From positions 1 to 52,980 of the forward strand of contig JAKBNS010000242.1 of the NCBI GenBank assembly GCA_021830925.1: DNA of 52,980 nucleotides, written 5' to 3'. This DNA comes from Pseudomonadota bacterium. GTDB lineage: Bacteria; Pseudomonadota; Gammaproteobacteria; Burkholderiales; Burkholderiaceae_C. Shown piece after piece: positions 43,201 to 51,028 of this stretch. The notes beneath the pieces were generated by a model. The model saw only the letters and a program-made list of their open reading frames with translations. It was not told the origin of the DNA and ran no database searches. A program made the translations under genes and the position numbers. How positions within the stretch are numbered: position 1 is the first letter of the stretch; each line of letters begins with the position of its first letter.

Positions 43201-44016
43201 CATGCCCACCTGGCGCTGCCCAAGGAACACGAGAAGATCCGCTTTCGCGACATCCAGGCGCAGCCGCGCAAGATCATCACCTCTCCGACCTGGTCGGGCA
43301 TCGAGGACGAGAAGGTCTGCTACAACGCCGGCTACACCAACGTGCACGAGCTGATCCCATGGCGCACCCTTACCGGGCGCCAGCAGTTCTACCAGGACCA
43401 CGCCTGGATGCTCGCCTTCGGCGAGGGTTTCGCCAGCTATCGCCCGCCGGTCAACCTCAAGGCGGTGCACCCGGTGCAGGGCAAGTACGGCAACGGCAAC
43501 CCGGAAGTGGTGCTGAACTGGATCACCCCGCATCAGAAGTGGGGCATCCACAGCACCTTCACCGACAACCTGATCCTTCTGACCCTCAGCCGAGGCGGTC
43601 CCTGCGTGTGGATCTCCGAGGACGACGCGCGCAGCGCGGGCATCGTCGACAACGACTGGATCGAGGTCTACAACGCCAACGGCGCGATCGCCGCGCGCGC
43701 CGTGGTCAGTCAGCGCGTGCGCGTGGGCATGGCCATGATGTACCACGCGCAGGACCGGCTGGTGAACACTCCGGCCTCCGAGATCACGCATGCCCGCGGC
43801 GGCATCCACAACGCCGTCACGCGCATCGTCATCAAGCCGACCCACATGATCGGCGGCTACGCGCAGCTCGCCTACGGTTTCAACTACTACGGCACCGTCG
43901 GCGCCAACCGCGACGAGTTCTGCATCGTGCGCAAGATGAACCGCGTCGACTGGATGGACGAGCCCGCCGGACCCGCCTACAGCCACGAAGCGCCCGCTCA
44001 AGGAGATCGATCATGA
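40210..44016 (+). CDS. narG: respiratory nitrate reductase alpha subunit NarG
   Basis: A 1268-residue molybdo-bis(MGD) catalytic subunit (E. coli 1247). FS0 cluster ligands are His50, Cys54, Cys58 and Cys93 (HGVNCTGSCSW; RGCPRG). The molybdenum aspartate lies in YDWYCDLPP (Asp218 or Asp222; E. coli Asp222). WGSNVPQTRTPDAH and GGWAHYVGQEKLRPQTGW are typical NarG sequence. No Tat signal with twin Arg/Lys motif before a hydrophobic stretch is present, as expected for a cytoplasm-facing subunit. Ribosome site GAGGAA precedes the ATG; the stop overlaps narH (ATGA). Reduces nitrate to nitrite. Confidence 0.97.
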   Translation: MSHFLDRLTHFARRREPFAGGHGEVTTEDRTWEDGYRKRWQHDKIVRSTHGVNCTGSCSWKIYVKGGIVTWETQQTDYPRTRDDMPNHEPRGCPRGASASWYLYSANRVKYPMVRGRLMKMWREARRGLEPVEAWASIVQDPAKRREYHRLRGMGGFVRATWEEVNELVAAANVYTIKTWGPDRIYGFSPIPAMSMVSYAGGSRYLELIGAVPGSFYDWYCDLPPSSPQVWGEQTDVAESAEWFNATYLMAWGSNVPQTRTPDAHFYTEARYRGAKTVAVTPDYAEVAKLSDEWLHPKQGTDSAMAMALGHVILREFHFGERKSAYFEEYCRRYTDLPLLVRLDERELDGGLRVLASGRYLRASDFADGLGQAEHAQWKTVALDADGEVALPHGSVGFRWAAKGEGAGKWNLEPRDARDGAERVLALSLAAMRDGVADVGFPYFGGVPAEHHPGNVQDSVLVRKVPYRVLRLVEPDGSTRDVKVATVYDLLAAHYGIERGFGEERNPCASSYADNVPYTPAWQEPITGVSADVVIRIAREFADNAHRTQGKSMVILGAGLNHWYHMDMHYRAIINMLMLCGCIGVPGGGWAHYVGQEKLRPQTGWTALAFALDWTRPPRQMNSTSFFYAHTDQWRYEKLGVDEILSPLADPARFGGSMIDYNVRAERMGWLPSAPQLQANPIRLAEQATQAGLDPRAYVERGLADGSLRMSCEDPDHPDNWPRNLIVWRSNLLGSSGKGSEYFLKHLLGANNGVLDTEIADPAQRPREVRWHEQAPEGKLDLLVTLDFRMSTTCLFSDVVLPAATWYEKNDLNTTDMHPFIHPLSAAVDPVWEARPDWDIFKGLARSFSEVCVGHLGVERDVVLTPLMHDTAGELGQALDVRDWKQGECELRPGKTAPAIAVVERDYPNTYARFTSLGPLMDSQGNGGKGIAWNTEDEVRALAELNGVVREPGVAQGRPRIESDIDAAETILMLAPETNGHVAVKAWNALSRITGREHAHLALPKEHEKIRFRDIQAQPRKIITSPTWSGIEDEKVCYNAGYTNVHELIPWRTLTGRQQFYQDHAWMLAFGEGFASYRPPVNLKAVHPVQGKYGNGNPEVVLNWITPHQKWGIHSTFTDNLILLTLSRGGPCVWISEDDARSAGIVDNDWIEVYNANGAIAARAVVSQRVRVGMAMMYHAQDRLVNTPASEITHARGGIHNAVTRIVIKPTHMIGGYAQLAYGFNYYGTVGANRDEFCIVRKMNRVDWMDEPAGPAYSHEAPAQGDRS

Positions 44017-45536
44017 AAGTCCGCGCGCAGATCGGCATGGTCCTCAATCTGGACAAGTGCATCGGCTGCCACACCTGCTCGGTCACTTGCAAGCAGGTGT
44101 GGACCTCGCGTCCCGGGATGGAGTACGCCTGGTTCAACAACGTCGAGAGCAAGCCCGGGGTGGGCTACCCGGTGGAGTGGGAGAACCAGGACAAGTGGAA
44201 GGGCGGCTGGGTGCGCACCCCGCAGGGCTCGCTGCAGCCGCGCCAGGGCTCGCGCCTGTCCATCCTGCTGAAGATCTTCGCCAACCCCAACCTGCCGCAG
44301 ATCGACGACTACTACGAGCCCTTCACCTTCGACTACGAACACCTGCACAAGGCCCCCGAGCTTGCAGCGGCGCCCACCGCGCGCCCGCGCAGCCTGATCA
44401 GCGGCCAGCGCATGGAGAAGATCGAGTGGGGCCCGAACTGGGAGGAGATCCTGGGCGGCGAATTCGCCAAGCGCAGCCGCGACGCCAACTTCGAGGGCAT
44501 GCAGAAGGAGATCTACGCCGAGTTCGAGAAGACCTTCATGATGTACCTGCCCAGGCTGTGCGAGCACTGCCTGAACCCGGCCTGCGTCGCCTCCTGCCCC
44601 TCGGGCGCGATCTACAAGCGCGAGGAGGACGGCATCGTACTCATCGACCAGGACAAGTGCCGCGGCTGGCGCATGTGCGTGTCGGGTTGCCCGTACAAGA
44701 AGATCTACTACAACTGGGAAAGCGGCAAGTCCGAGAAGTGCATCTTCTGCTACCCGCGCATCGAGGCCGGGCAGCCCACCGTGTGCTCCGAGACCTGCGT
44801 GGGGCGCATCCGCTACCTCGGCGTGCTTCTGTACGACGCCGACCGCATCGAGGAAGCGGCGGCCACGCCGCGCGAGCAGGACCTGTACGAGGCCCAGCTC
44901 GGAGTCTTCCTCGACCCCCACGACCCCAAGGTGATCGAGCAGGCGCGGCGCGACGGCGTGCCCGAGGCCTGGCTGGAGGGAGCTCGCCGCTCGCCGGTGT
45001 ACAAGATGGCCATGCAGTGGAAGATCGCGTTGCCCCTGCACCCCGAGTACCGCACGCTGCCCATGGTCTGGTACGTGCCGCCGCTGTCGCCCATCCAGAG
45101 CGCCGTGCAATCCGGCATGGTGGGCACCCACGGCGCGCTGCCCGACGTGGCGCAGCTGCGCATTCCGCTGCAGTACCTGGCCAACCTGCTCACCGCCGGT
45201 GACGTCGAGCCGGTGCGCCGCGCGCTCGAGCGCATGCTCGCCATGCGCGCCTACATGCGCGGCAAGCAGCTCGACGGCCGGCCCGATCTGGCGGCGCTGG
45301 CGCAGGTCGACATGCAGCCGGAGGTGGTGGAGGACATGTACCGCATCCTGGCCATCGCCAACTACGAGGATCGTTTCGTCATCCCTACCAGCCACCGCGA
45401 ATACGCCGAGAACGCCTTCGACCTCAAGGGCTCCTGCGGCTTCAGCTTCGGCAACGGCTGTTCCGACGGCGAGAGCGCCCCTTCGCTGTTCAGCGCCCGC
45501 AAGCGGCGCACCATTTCCATCCAGGAGAAACGCTGA
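44013..45536 (+). CDS. narH: respiratory nitrate reductase beta subunit NarH
   Basis: A 507-residue ferredoxin-like subunit passing electrons from NarI to NarG. The first cluster motif is Cys16, Cys19, Cys22, Cys26. Others are CEHCLNPACVASCP, CRGWRMCVSGCPYKK (Trp replaces one Cys, giving the 3Fe-4S cluster as in E. coli), and CIFCYPR with CSETC. Strong ribosome site AAGGAGAT precedes the ATG, which overlaps the narG stop. The stop overlaps the narJ start as TGATG. Confidence 0.97.
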   Translation: MKVRAQIGMVLNLDKCIGCHTCSVTCKQVWTSRPGMEYAWFNNVESKPGVGYPVEWENQDKWKGGWVRTPQGSLQPRQGSRLSILLKIFANPNLPQIDDYYEPFTFDYEHLHKAPELAAAPTARPRSLISGQRMEKIEWGPNWEEILGGEFAKRSRDANFEGMQKEIYAEFEKTFMMYLPRLCEHCLNPACVASCPSGAIYKREEDGIVLIDQDKCRGWRMCVSGCPYKKIYYNWESGKSEKCIFCYPRIEAGQPTVCSETCVGRIRYLGVLLYDADRIEEAAATPREQDLYEAQLGVFLDPHDPKVIEQARRDGVPEAWLEGARRSPVYKMAMQWKIALPLHPEYRTLPMVWYVPPLSPIQSAVQSGMVGTHGALPDVAQLRIPLQYLANLLTAGDVEPVRRALERMLAMRAYMRGKQLDGRPDLAALAQVDMQPEVVEDMYRILAIANYEDRFVIPTSHREYAENAFDLKGSCGFSFGNGCSDGESAPSLFSARKRRTISIQEKR

Positions 45537-46306
45537 TGGACGCCGTCACCTTGCAACGCAGGCTGCGCTCTTTCGCGCTGCTGTTCGACTATCCGGGCGA
45601 GATCCTGCAGGCGCATGCCGGCGAGATCGCGGCCGAGCTGGAGGGCCTCGGCGCCGCGAGCTCGGAGGCGGGCGACACATCCGCGCTGCTGCGGCACCTG
45701 CGCGACGCCGAGCTTCTGGAATTGCAGGCCGAATACGTCGACGTGTTCGACCGCGGCCGCAGCACCTCGCTGAACCTGTTCGAGCACGTGCACGGCGACG
45801 CGCGCGAGCGCGGGCAGGCGATGGTCGATCTGCTGGAGCAGTACCGCCAGGCGGGGCTGGAGCTCAACAGCCGCGAGCTGCCCGACTACCTTCCCGTCTA
45901 CCTCGAATACTGTTCCCTGCTGGAGCCGCAGGCGGCGCTGGACGCGCTGGGCGAGATCGCGCCGTTGCTGGTCAACCTGGCCTCGGCGCTGCAACGCCGC
46001 GACTCGCCGTGGCTGGCCGCGGCAGCCGCGCTGTGCGCGCTGGCCGGCGAGAGCGACTGGCGCGCCAGCGCGCGCCGCGCCGCCGAGGCCGCGAAGGCCG
46101 CGCAGGCGCGCTCGCCGACGCCCGCCCCGCGCGACCCGTCCGGGGGCGAAGGCCAGGGCGCCGACTGGAGCGCCGCGGCGCTGGACGCCGCATGGGCCGA
46201 GGAGCCCGTGAGCTTCCTCGACGCCTGCTCTCCGCAGGGGGCGGGCGCGGTGCAGCCGGTGCAATTCCATCCGCGCGCCGCCCAGGCGCGCGCATCCGGA
46301 GCTTGA
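45536..46306 (+). CDS. narJ: nitrate reductase assembly chaperone NarJ
   Basis: A 256-residue TorD/NarJ-family chaperone required to insert the cofactor into NarG. The conserved core LLFDYPGEILQ and YVDVFDRGRSTSLNLFEHVHGDARERGQAM is present at about 17-105. The C-terminal 60 residues, Ala/Pro-rich, make it longer than E. coli NarJ (236). One-nucleotide overlap with narH. Confidence 0.95.
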   Translation: MDAVTLQRRLRSFALLFDYPGEILQAHAGEIAAELEGLGAASSEAGDTSALLRHLRDAELLELQAEYVDVFDRGRSTSLNLFEHVHGDARERGQAMVDLLEQYRQAGLELNSRELPDYLPVYLEYCSLLEPQAALDALGEIAPLLVNLASALQRRDSPWLAAAAALCALAGESDWRASARRAAEAAKAAQARSPTPAPRDPSGGEGQGADWSAAALDAAWAEEPVSFLDACSPQGAGAVQPVQFHPRAAQARASGA

Positions 46307-46310
46307 GGCC

Positions 46311-46991
46311 ATGAACCTGTTCTTCTTCGGGGTCTATCCCTACATCGCCGGCACGGTGTTCCTGCTCGGCAGCCTGGTGCGCTTCGACCGCGAGCAATAC
46401 CTTTGGCGCAGCGAGTCCAGCCAATTGTTGCGAACCGGCACGCTGCGCTGGGGCTCCAACCTGTTCCACGTCGGCATCATCGGCTTGTTCTTCGGCCACC
46501 TGGTCGGCCTGCTGACCCCGCTGGCGATATTCGAGGCGCTGGGCCTGACGCCACAGGACAAGCAGCTCATGGCCATGGGCACCGGCGGCACGCTGGGCCT
46601 GCTGATCCTCGTCGGGCTGCTGCTGCTCATCGCGCGGCGTCTGGGCGACGCGCGCCTGAAGGCCACGACCCGCCCGATGGACTGGGTCACGCTGCTGTGG
46701 CTGCTGGCCACCCTGCTGCTGGGCCTGAGCACCATTGCCGTGTCGGCGCATCACCTGGACGGCGCGGAGATGCTGCTGCTCATGTCCTGGGCCAAGGGCG
46801 TGGTCACCTTCCAGGGCGGCACCGCCGCTTCCTACATCGCCAACGCCTCGCTGGTGTTCAAGGTGCACATCGTGTTCGGCCTGACCCTGTTCCTGCTGTT
46901 TCCCTTCACCCGCCTGGTGCACATCTGGAGCGGCATCGCCTCGGTGGCCTACCTGGCGCGGCCCTGGCAACTGGTGCGCACGCGCCGCTGA
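46311..46991 (+). CDS. narI: respiratory nitrate reductase gamma subunit NarI
   Basis: A 226-residue cytochrome b subunit with five membrane segments. It takes electrons from quinol through two b haems; the four axial ligands are His53, His63, His186 and His204. Size matches E. coli NarI (225). It follows narJ by 4 nt. Confidence 0.96.
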   Translation: MNLFFFGVYPYIAGTVFLLGSLVRFDREQYLWRSESSQLLRTGTLRWGSNLFHVGIIGLFFGHLVGLLTPLAIFEALGLTPQDKQLMAMGTGGTLGLLILVGLLLLIARRLGDARLKATTRPMDWVTLLWLLATLLLGLSTIAVSAHHLDGAEMLLLMSWAKGVVTFQGGTAASYIANASLVFKVHIVFGLTLFLLFPFTRLVHIWSGIASVAYLARPWQLVRTRR

Positions 46992-47008
46992 ACCAAGGAG
47001 TCCAAGCC

Positions 47009-47680
47009 ATGGAACCCGTGCAGAATCCCGAACCGGCGCTGCAGCAGCGCCTGCTGCGCCACCTGCGCGAACGCGCGCTGTCCCTGGGCCTGGGCGGAGC
47101 GGGCTCGGGCGACGCGTCGGTGGGCGAAGAGCAGCTTCTCGAGGCCCTGCTGGAGCACGACCTGCGCGTGCCCGAACCCTCCGAGGAGGAATGCCGGCGC
47201 TACCACGAGACCCACGCCGACGAACTGTTGCAGGGCGCGCTGGCCGAGGCCGACCACATCCTGTTCGCGGTCACCGACACCACGCCCATCGAAGCCTTGC
47301 GCCGCCACGCCGAGACCGTGCTCAACGCGCTGCTCGCGGGCGAGGCGGACTTCGCGCAGCTGGCGCGGGCCGAATCCAACTGCCCTTCGGCGCAGCTCGG
47401 CGGCAACCTCGGCCAGCTCACGCGCGAGCAGTGCGTGCCCGAGTTCTGGGCCGCGCTGGCGCAGCACGGACGGGAGGGATTGCTGCCGCGCCTGGTGCCC
47501 ACGCGTTTCGGGCTGCACGTGGTGCGGGTGCATCGCTTCGATCCCGGGCGCCTGCCGCCTTTCGAGGACCTGCACGAGAGTCTTGCCCAGCGCCTGCGCC
47601 AGCAGTCCCTGGTGCGCGCGATGGCGTTGTACGCTGAGGACCTGCGGCGCCAGCTCGAAGCCGAGTCCGCCGCGGCCTGA
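47009..47680 (+). CDS. PpiC-type peptidylprolyl isomerase of the nar operon
   Basis: A 223-residue parvulin-domain protein, similar in layout to NifM and to the isomerase found after narI in Pseudomonas aeruginosa. The parvulin domain covers about 77-175 (ADHILFAV; ADFAQLARAESNCPSAQLGGNLGQL; VPTRFGLHVVRV). No signal peptide, so it acts in the cytoplasm, probably in folding or maturation of the reductase. Good ribosome site AAGGAG; 17 nt after narI. Confidence 0.9.
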   Translation: MEPVQNPEPALQQRLLRHLRERALSLGLGGAGSGDASVGEEQLLEALLEHDLRVPEPSEEECRRYHETHADELLQGALAEADHILFAVTDTTPIEALRRHAETVLNALLAGEADFAQLARAESNCPSAQLGGNLGQLTREQCVPEFWAALAQHGREGLLPRLVPTRFGLHVVRVHRFDPGRLPPFEDLHESLAQRLRQQSLVRAMALYAEDLRRQLEAESAAA

Positions 47681-47701
47681 AACCGCACCCAGCTCCGCGC
47701 C

Positions 47702-48139
47702 ATGCTCCTGGAAAGCCTGCTCGCCTATCTGCATATCTCGGCCGTCCTCGGCCTGGCCGTGTTCCTCACCGCGCGCGTGGCGCTGCTGCGTCCGGAGGTG
47801 CTGGAGCAACGCCCGGCCCTGCTGCGGCGCCTGCTGCGCCTGGACCTCTGGTGCTGGGGTGCCTTCGCGGCGGTGGCCCTGAGCGGCGCCGCGCGGGTGG
47901 CGCTGGGGGTCAAGGGCGAGGCCTGGTATGCGCACAACCCCTTGCTGTGGGCCAAGCTGGCGCTGTTCGCGGCGATGATGGTGATGGGCCTGCCCGCGAC
48001 CCGCGCCTGCAGGCGCTGGGTCGCGCTGGGCCAGGCGCCGCTGGCCGAGATCGCCGAGCAGCGCCGCTGGCTCATGTGGCAGGCCCACGTGATGGTGCTG
48101 CTGCCGCTGTTCGGCGTGCTGATGGCCTACGGCTACTGA
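47702..48139 (+). CDS. DUF2214 family membrane protein
   Basis: A 145-residue protein with four membrane segments. LLAYLHISAVLGLAVFLTARVALL at the start, WCWGAFAAVALSGAARVALGVKG and the YAHNPLLWAKLALF stretch match DUF2214. Conserved His12 and His40s-type residues hint at a redox or haem link, but none is proved. It is the last gene of the nar operon (21 nt after the isomerase gene) and convergent with the reductase genes. Confidence 0.82.
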   Translation: MLLESLLAYLHISAVLGLAVFLTARVALLRPEVLEQRPALLRRLLRLDLWCWGAFAAVALSGAARVALGVKGEAWYAHNPLLWAKLALFAAMMVMGLPATRACRRWVALGQAPLAEIAEQRRWLMWQAHVMVLLPLFGVLMAYGY

Positions 48140-48162
48140 ACCTGGACGGGCTTGCCGGGCCG

Positions 48163-48182
48163 GGGTGCCACGCGGCGCACCC
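48163..48182. terminator. hairpin after the nar operon
   Basis: GGGTGC / GCACCC, 6 bp with an 8-nt loop, in the 45-bp gap between the convergent DUF2214 and reductase genes. No T-tract. Confidence 0.3.
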
Positions 48183-48184
48183 GC

Positions 48185-49081
48185 TCAGGCGCCGGCCACC
48201 TCCAGGTTGGCCAGGTCGCTCAGCAGGCTCGGGCCCTCGGGTTCCCAGCCCAGCCAGCGACGCGTGAGTTCGCTGGATGCCGGCACGTCGTGCCCGGCGA
48301 AGCGGGCCAGCCACCCGAACACTTCGGGCGCCTGTTCGGCGTCGACGGAACGCACAGGCAGGTCCAGGCGCTGCCCGATGGCCTGCGCGGTGTCCCGCAG
48401 GGTCACTCCGCCCTCGCTGACCGCGTGGTACTTGGCGTCGGGCTCGGCGCGCTCGAAGGCGAGGCGATACAGCCGCGCCACATCCAGGCGGTGCGCCGCC
48501 GGCCAGCGTTGCATGCCGTCGCCGACGTAGGCGCAGTAGCCGAGTTCGCGGAAGCGGGCGATCATCGGCGTGATCAGTCCCTGGCTGCGGGTGTCGTGCA
48601 CCTGCGGCAGGCGCACCACCGAGACGTTCACGCCGGCCGCGGCGGCCAGCGCCGCCGCCTGCTCGGTGGCAGCGCGGGGATGCACCTCGGTGCCGACGAT
48701 GGGGTAATGCTCGCGCGCCGGCTCGCCGGGCACGGTGTTGGCCAGCGGCACGCCCGAGGTGACCAGCAGCGGGCGCCCGGAGCCGCCCAGCCCCTCGGCC
48801 AGGGCCTGGATCACCGCGCGGTCGTCCTCGCAGTTGGCGACGAAACGGGTGAAGTCGTGCTTGAAGCCGAGGTGGATCACGCCATCGCAAGCCGCCGCGG
48901 CCTCGCGCAGCAGGGCTCCATCCTCCAGGCGGCCGTGCAGCACCTCGCCGCCCGCGGCTTGCAGCGCCGCGGCCTTCTCGGGCGCACGACACAGGCCCAG
49001 CACCGAATGGCCCGCGCCGACGAGTTGCTCGACCACGGCCGAGCCGATGTTTCCGGTGGCACCGGTGACGAATACACGCAT
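48185..49081 (-). CDS. NAD(P)-binding SDR-type reductase (extended, paralogue 1)
   Basis: A 298-residue extended-SDR/NAD-dependent epimerase-like protein. The Rossmann motif GATGNIGSAVV is at 7-17, and GVIHLGFKHDF near 67-77 replaces the usual second signature. It lacks a clear YxxxK and could be an atypical reductase or regulator-like protein. It follows a second, clearly paralogous gene by 23 nt; together they diverge from an XRE regulator. Confidence 0.87.
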   Translation of the reverse strand: MRVFVTGATGNIGSAVVEQLVGAGHSVLGLCRAPEKAAALQAAGGEVLHGRLEDGALLREAAAACDGVIHLGFKHDFTRFVANCEDDRAVIQALAEGLGGSGRPLLVTSGVPLANTVPGEPAREHYPIVGTEVHPRAATEQAAALAAAAGVNVSVVRLPQVHDTRSQGLITPMIARFRELGYCAYVGDGMQRWPAAHRLDVARLYRLAFERAEPDAKYHAVSEGGVTLRDTAQAIGQRLDLPVRSVDAEQAPEVFGWLARFAGHDVPASSELTRRWLGWEPEGPSLLSDLANLEVAGA

Positions 49082-49104
49082 GGGGTTCTCTCCTTGCAAG
49101 GGTT

Positions 49105-50001
49105 TCAGGCCGCGAAGTACGCGGGGTGATCGAGGTCGGCGAGCAGCTCCGGCTGCGTGGGGCGCCAGCCCAGCACGGAGCGGGTGTGTTCGCTCGACGA
49201 GGGACAGTCGAGGCCGACGAACTGGGCCATCCAGCCGAAGTGGGCCGCCGCTTGTTCGGGCGCGATGGAGCGCGTGGGCACCCCCAGGCGCGCACCGACG
49301 ATCTCGGCGATGCGTCGCATCGGCACGCCCTGCTCGGCCACCGCGTGGAAGGGCCCGGCATCGGGGCCCTGTTCGAGAGCGAGGCGGAACACGCGCGCGG
49401 CGTCCAGGCGATGCACGGCCGGCCAGCGGTTGGCGCCGTCGCCGATGTAGGGCGATATCCCCTTTTCCCGCGCCAGCGCGATGATGCGCGGCACGAAACC
49501 GTGGTCGCCGTGGCCGTGCACCGTCGGTGCCAGGCGCACGGCGGCGCCGCGCACGCCGCGCGCGCGCAGCCGCGCCAGCGCGGCTTCCGGGTTGCGGGGC
49601 AGGGCGGCCAGTTCGGGCCTTGCGGGGGTGCGCTCGCTGGACACCGAGCCCGGCGCCAGCAGCGCCACGCCGGAGGCCACCACCAGCGGGCGTTCGCTGC
49701 CCTGCAGGCTGGCCCCCAGGGCCTCGATGGCCGTGGCCTCGTCGGCCCCGCTTTGCGCGAAGCGGGAGAAATCGTGGTCGAAGGCCAGATGGATCACTCC
49801 ATCGGCGGACTGCGTCGCGCGCCGCAGCCCCTGCAGATCCTGCAGCGAGCCCTCGACGACCTCGGCCCCCGCGGCGGCCAGGTCCGCGGCCTTGTCCGGG
49901 TTGCGGCACAGGCCCAGCACCTGATGTCCGGCGGCGATCAGCTCACGCACCACGGCCGAGCCCACCCAGCCCGTCGCGCCCGTCACGAATACACGCATCA
50001 T
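49105..50001 (-). CDS. NAD(P)-binding SDR-type reductase (extended, paralogue 2)
   Basis: A 298-residue protein parallel to its neighbour over its whole length: MRVFVTGATGWVGSAVV at the start, GVIHLAFDHDFSRFA, YIGDGANRWPAVHRLDAARVFRLA and SSEHTRSVLGW near the end. Substrate unknown. First gene of the pair, 77 bp from the divergent XRE regulator, a common arrangement for this SDR-XRE combination. Confidence 0.88.
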   Translation of the reverse strand: MMRVFVTGATGWVGSAVVRELIAAGHQVLGLCRNPDKAADLAAAGAEVVEGSLQDLQGLRRATQSADGVIHLAFDHDFSRFAQSGADEATAIEALGASLQGSERPLVVASGVALLAPGSVSSERTPARPELAALPRNPEAALARLRARGVRGAAVRLAPTVHGHGDHGFVPRIIALAREKGISPYIGDGANRWPAVHRLDAARVFRLALEQGPDAGPFHAVAEQGVPMRRIAEIVGARLGVPTRSIAPEQAAAHFGWMAQFVGLDCPSSSEHTRSVLGWRPTQPELLADLDHPAYFAA

Positions 50002-50020
50002 GCTTGCTCCGAAATGGTCA

Positions 50021-50050
50021 TGGACGCATTCTGGAAGCCGGATTTATGAT
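50021..50050 (+). promoter_or_regulatory. promoter of the XRE regulator gene
   Basis: -35-like TGGACG (50021-50026), 18-bp spacer and -10 TATGAT (50045-50050), 29 bp upstream of the XRE start codon. The 50043-50080 stretch is markedly AT-rich and also faces the reductase genes, so it is the likely shared control region. Confidence 0.45.
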
Positions 50051-50078
50051 GGTAAAGTAGTGACCTTATCCTAGTAAT

Positions 50079-50894
50079 ATGACTACCAGCCATCTGGGCG
50101 AATACCTCCGGGACCGGCGCATGCGCCTGGACCCCGCGGCGTTGGGCTACCCCTCCGAGCGTCGGCGCACGCCGGGCCTGCGGCGCGAGGAAGTGGCGCA
50201 GCGCGCCAACATCAGCCCCACCTGGTACACCTGGCTGGAGCAGGGGCGCGGCGGGGCACCGTCCGCCGCGGTGCTCGATCGCATCGCGCATGCGTTGATG
50301 CTCACCGACCTCGAGCGCGAGCATCTGTTCCTGCTCGGGCTCGGGCGCCCGCCGCAGGCGCGCTACCAGGTCAGCGAGGGCGTCACGCCGCGCCTGCAGC
50401 GCCTGCTGGACGTGCTGGACCCCTGCCCCGCGGTGATCCGCACCGCCACCTGGGACGTGATCGCCTGGAACCGCGGGGCGACGCGGGTGCTGATGGACTA
50501 CGCGGCGCTGGCGCCGCAGCAGCGCAACGTGTTGCGCCACCTGTTCCTGGATGCGCGCGCCCGCGCCGCGCAGTACGACTGGGACAGCGTGGCGCGCGCC
50601 GTGGTCGGCAGCTTCCGGGTGGAGGCCGCGCGCGCCGGCGCGGCGGCCGCGGTGCAGCCGCTGGTGGACGAGCTCAGCCGGCTCAGCCCGGAGTTCCATG
50701 CGTTGTGGAACGAACCGGAACTCCCCGCGTCGCGCCACGAGGCGGTCAAGCACATCCGCCACCCGGTGCTGGGCAGTTTCGCCTTCGAATACTCGACCTT
50801 CGCGGTGGACGGCCGGACCGACCTCAGCCTGGTGATCTACAACCCGGCCACGCCGGACGACCTGCAGCGCCTGCGCGAACTGCTCGACGCCTGA
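50079..50894 (+). CDS. XRE family regulator with MmyB-like ligand domain
   Basis: A 271-residue protein. The N-terminal helix-turn-helix (LGEYLRDRRMRLDP; TPGLRREEVAQRANISPTWYTWLEQGRG) is followed by an MmyB-like ligand-binding domain (about 95-265; VIAWNRGATRVL, SPEFHALWNEPEL, HPVLGSFAFEYSTFAVDG). This class commonly represses a divergent dehydrogenase or reductase gene. Probably controls the two neighbouring reductases and itself. Confidence 0.9.
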   Translation: MTTSHLGEYLRDRRMRLDPAALGYPSERRRTPGLRREEVAQRANISPTWYTWLEQGRGGAPSAAVLDRIAHALMLTDLEREHLFLLGLGRPPQARYQVSEGVTPRLQRLLDVLDPCPAVIRTATWDVIAWNRGATRVLMDYAALAPQQRNVLRHLFLDARARAAQYDWDSVARAVVGSFRVEAARAGAAAAVQPLVDELSRLSPEFHALWNEPELPASRHEAVKHIRHPVLGSFAFEYSTFAVDGRTDLSLVIYNPATPDDLQRLRELLDA

Positions 50895-50941
50895 TCCGCC
50901 GCCTGAGCGGCCTCCTGCAGGTTTGGTCGTGCGGGCGGACA

Positions 50942-50967
50942 ATATCCCCTCTCACGCCACGGGATAT
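50942..50967. promoter_or_regulatory. inverted repeat upstream of the second DHA2 pump
   Basis: ATATCCC (50942-50948) and GGGATAT (50961-50967), perfect 7-bp arms with a 12-bp spacer. Candidate operator 61 bp before the chosen pump start; the right arm overlaps an alternative ATG at 50966. A small hairpin GCCGC-CTGA-GCGGC (50899-50912) follows the XRE stop. Confidence 0.4.
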
Positions 50968-51028
50968 GACCTCGCCGGCGCGCGCCTGGCGCGTCGCGCC
51001 CCGCGTGGCGCTCCACTCCGCGCTCCCC

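Noticed and set aside
40159-45395. Long minus-strand frames over narG and narH
   Set aside because: They are His/Val/Gln-rich antisense shadows of strongly conserved genes.
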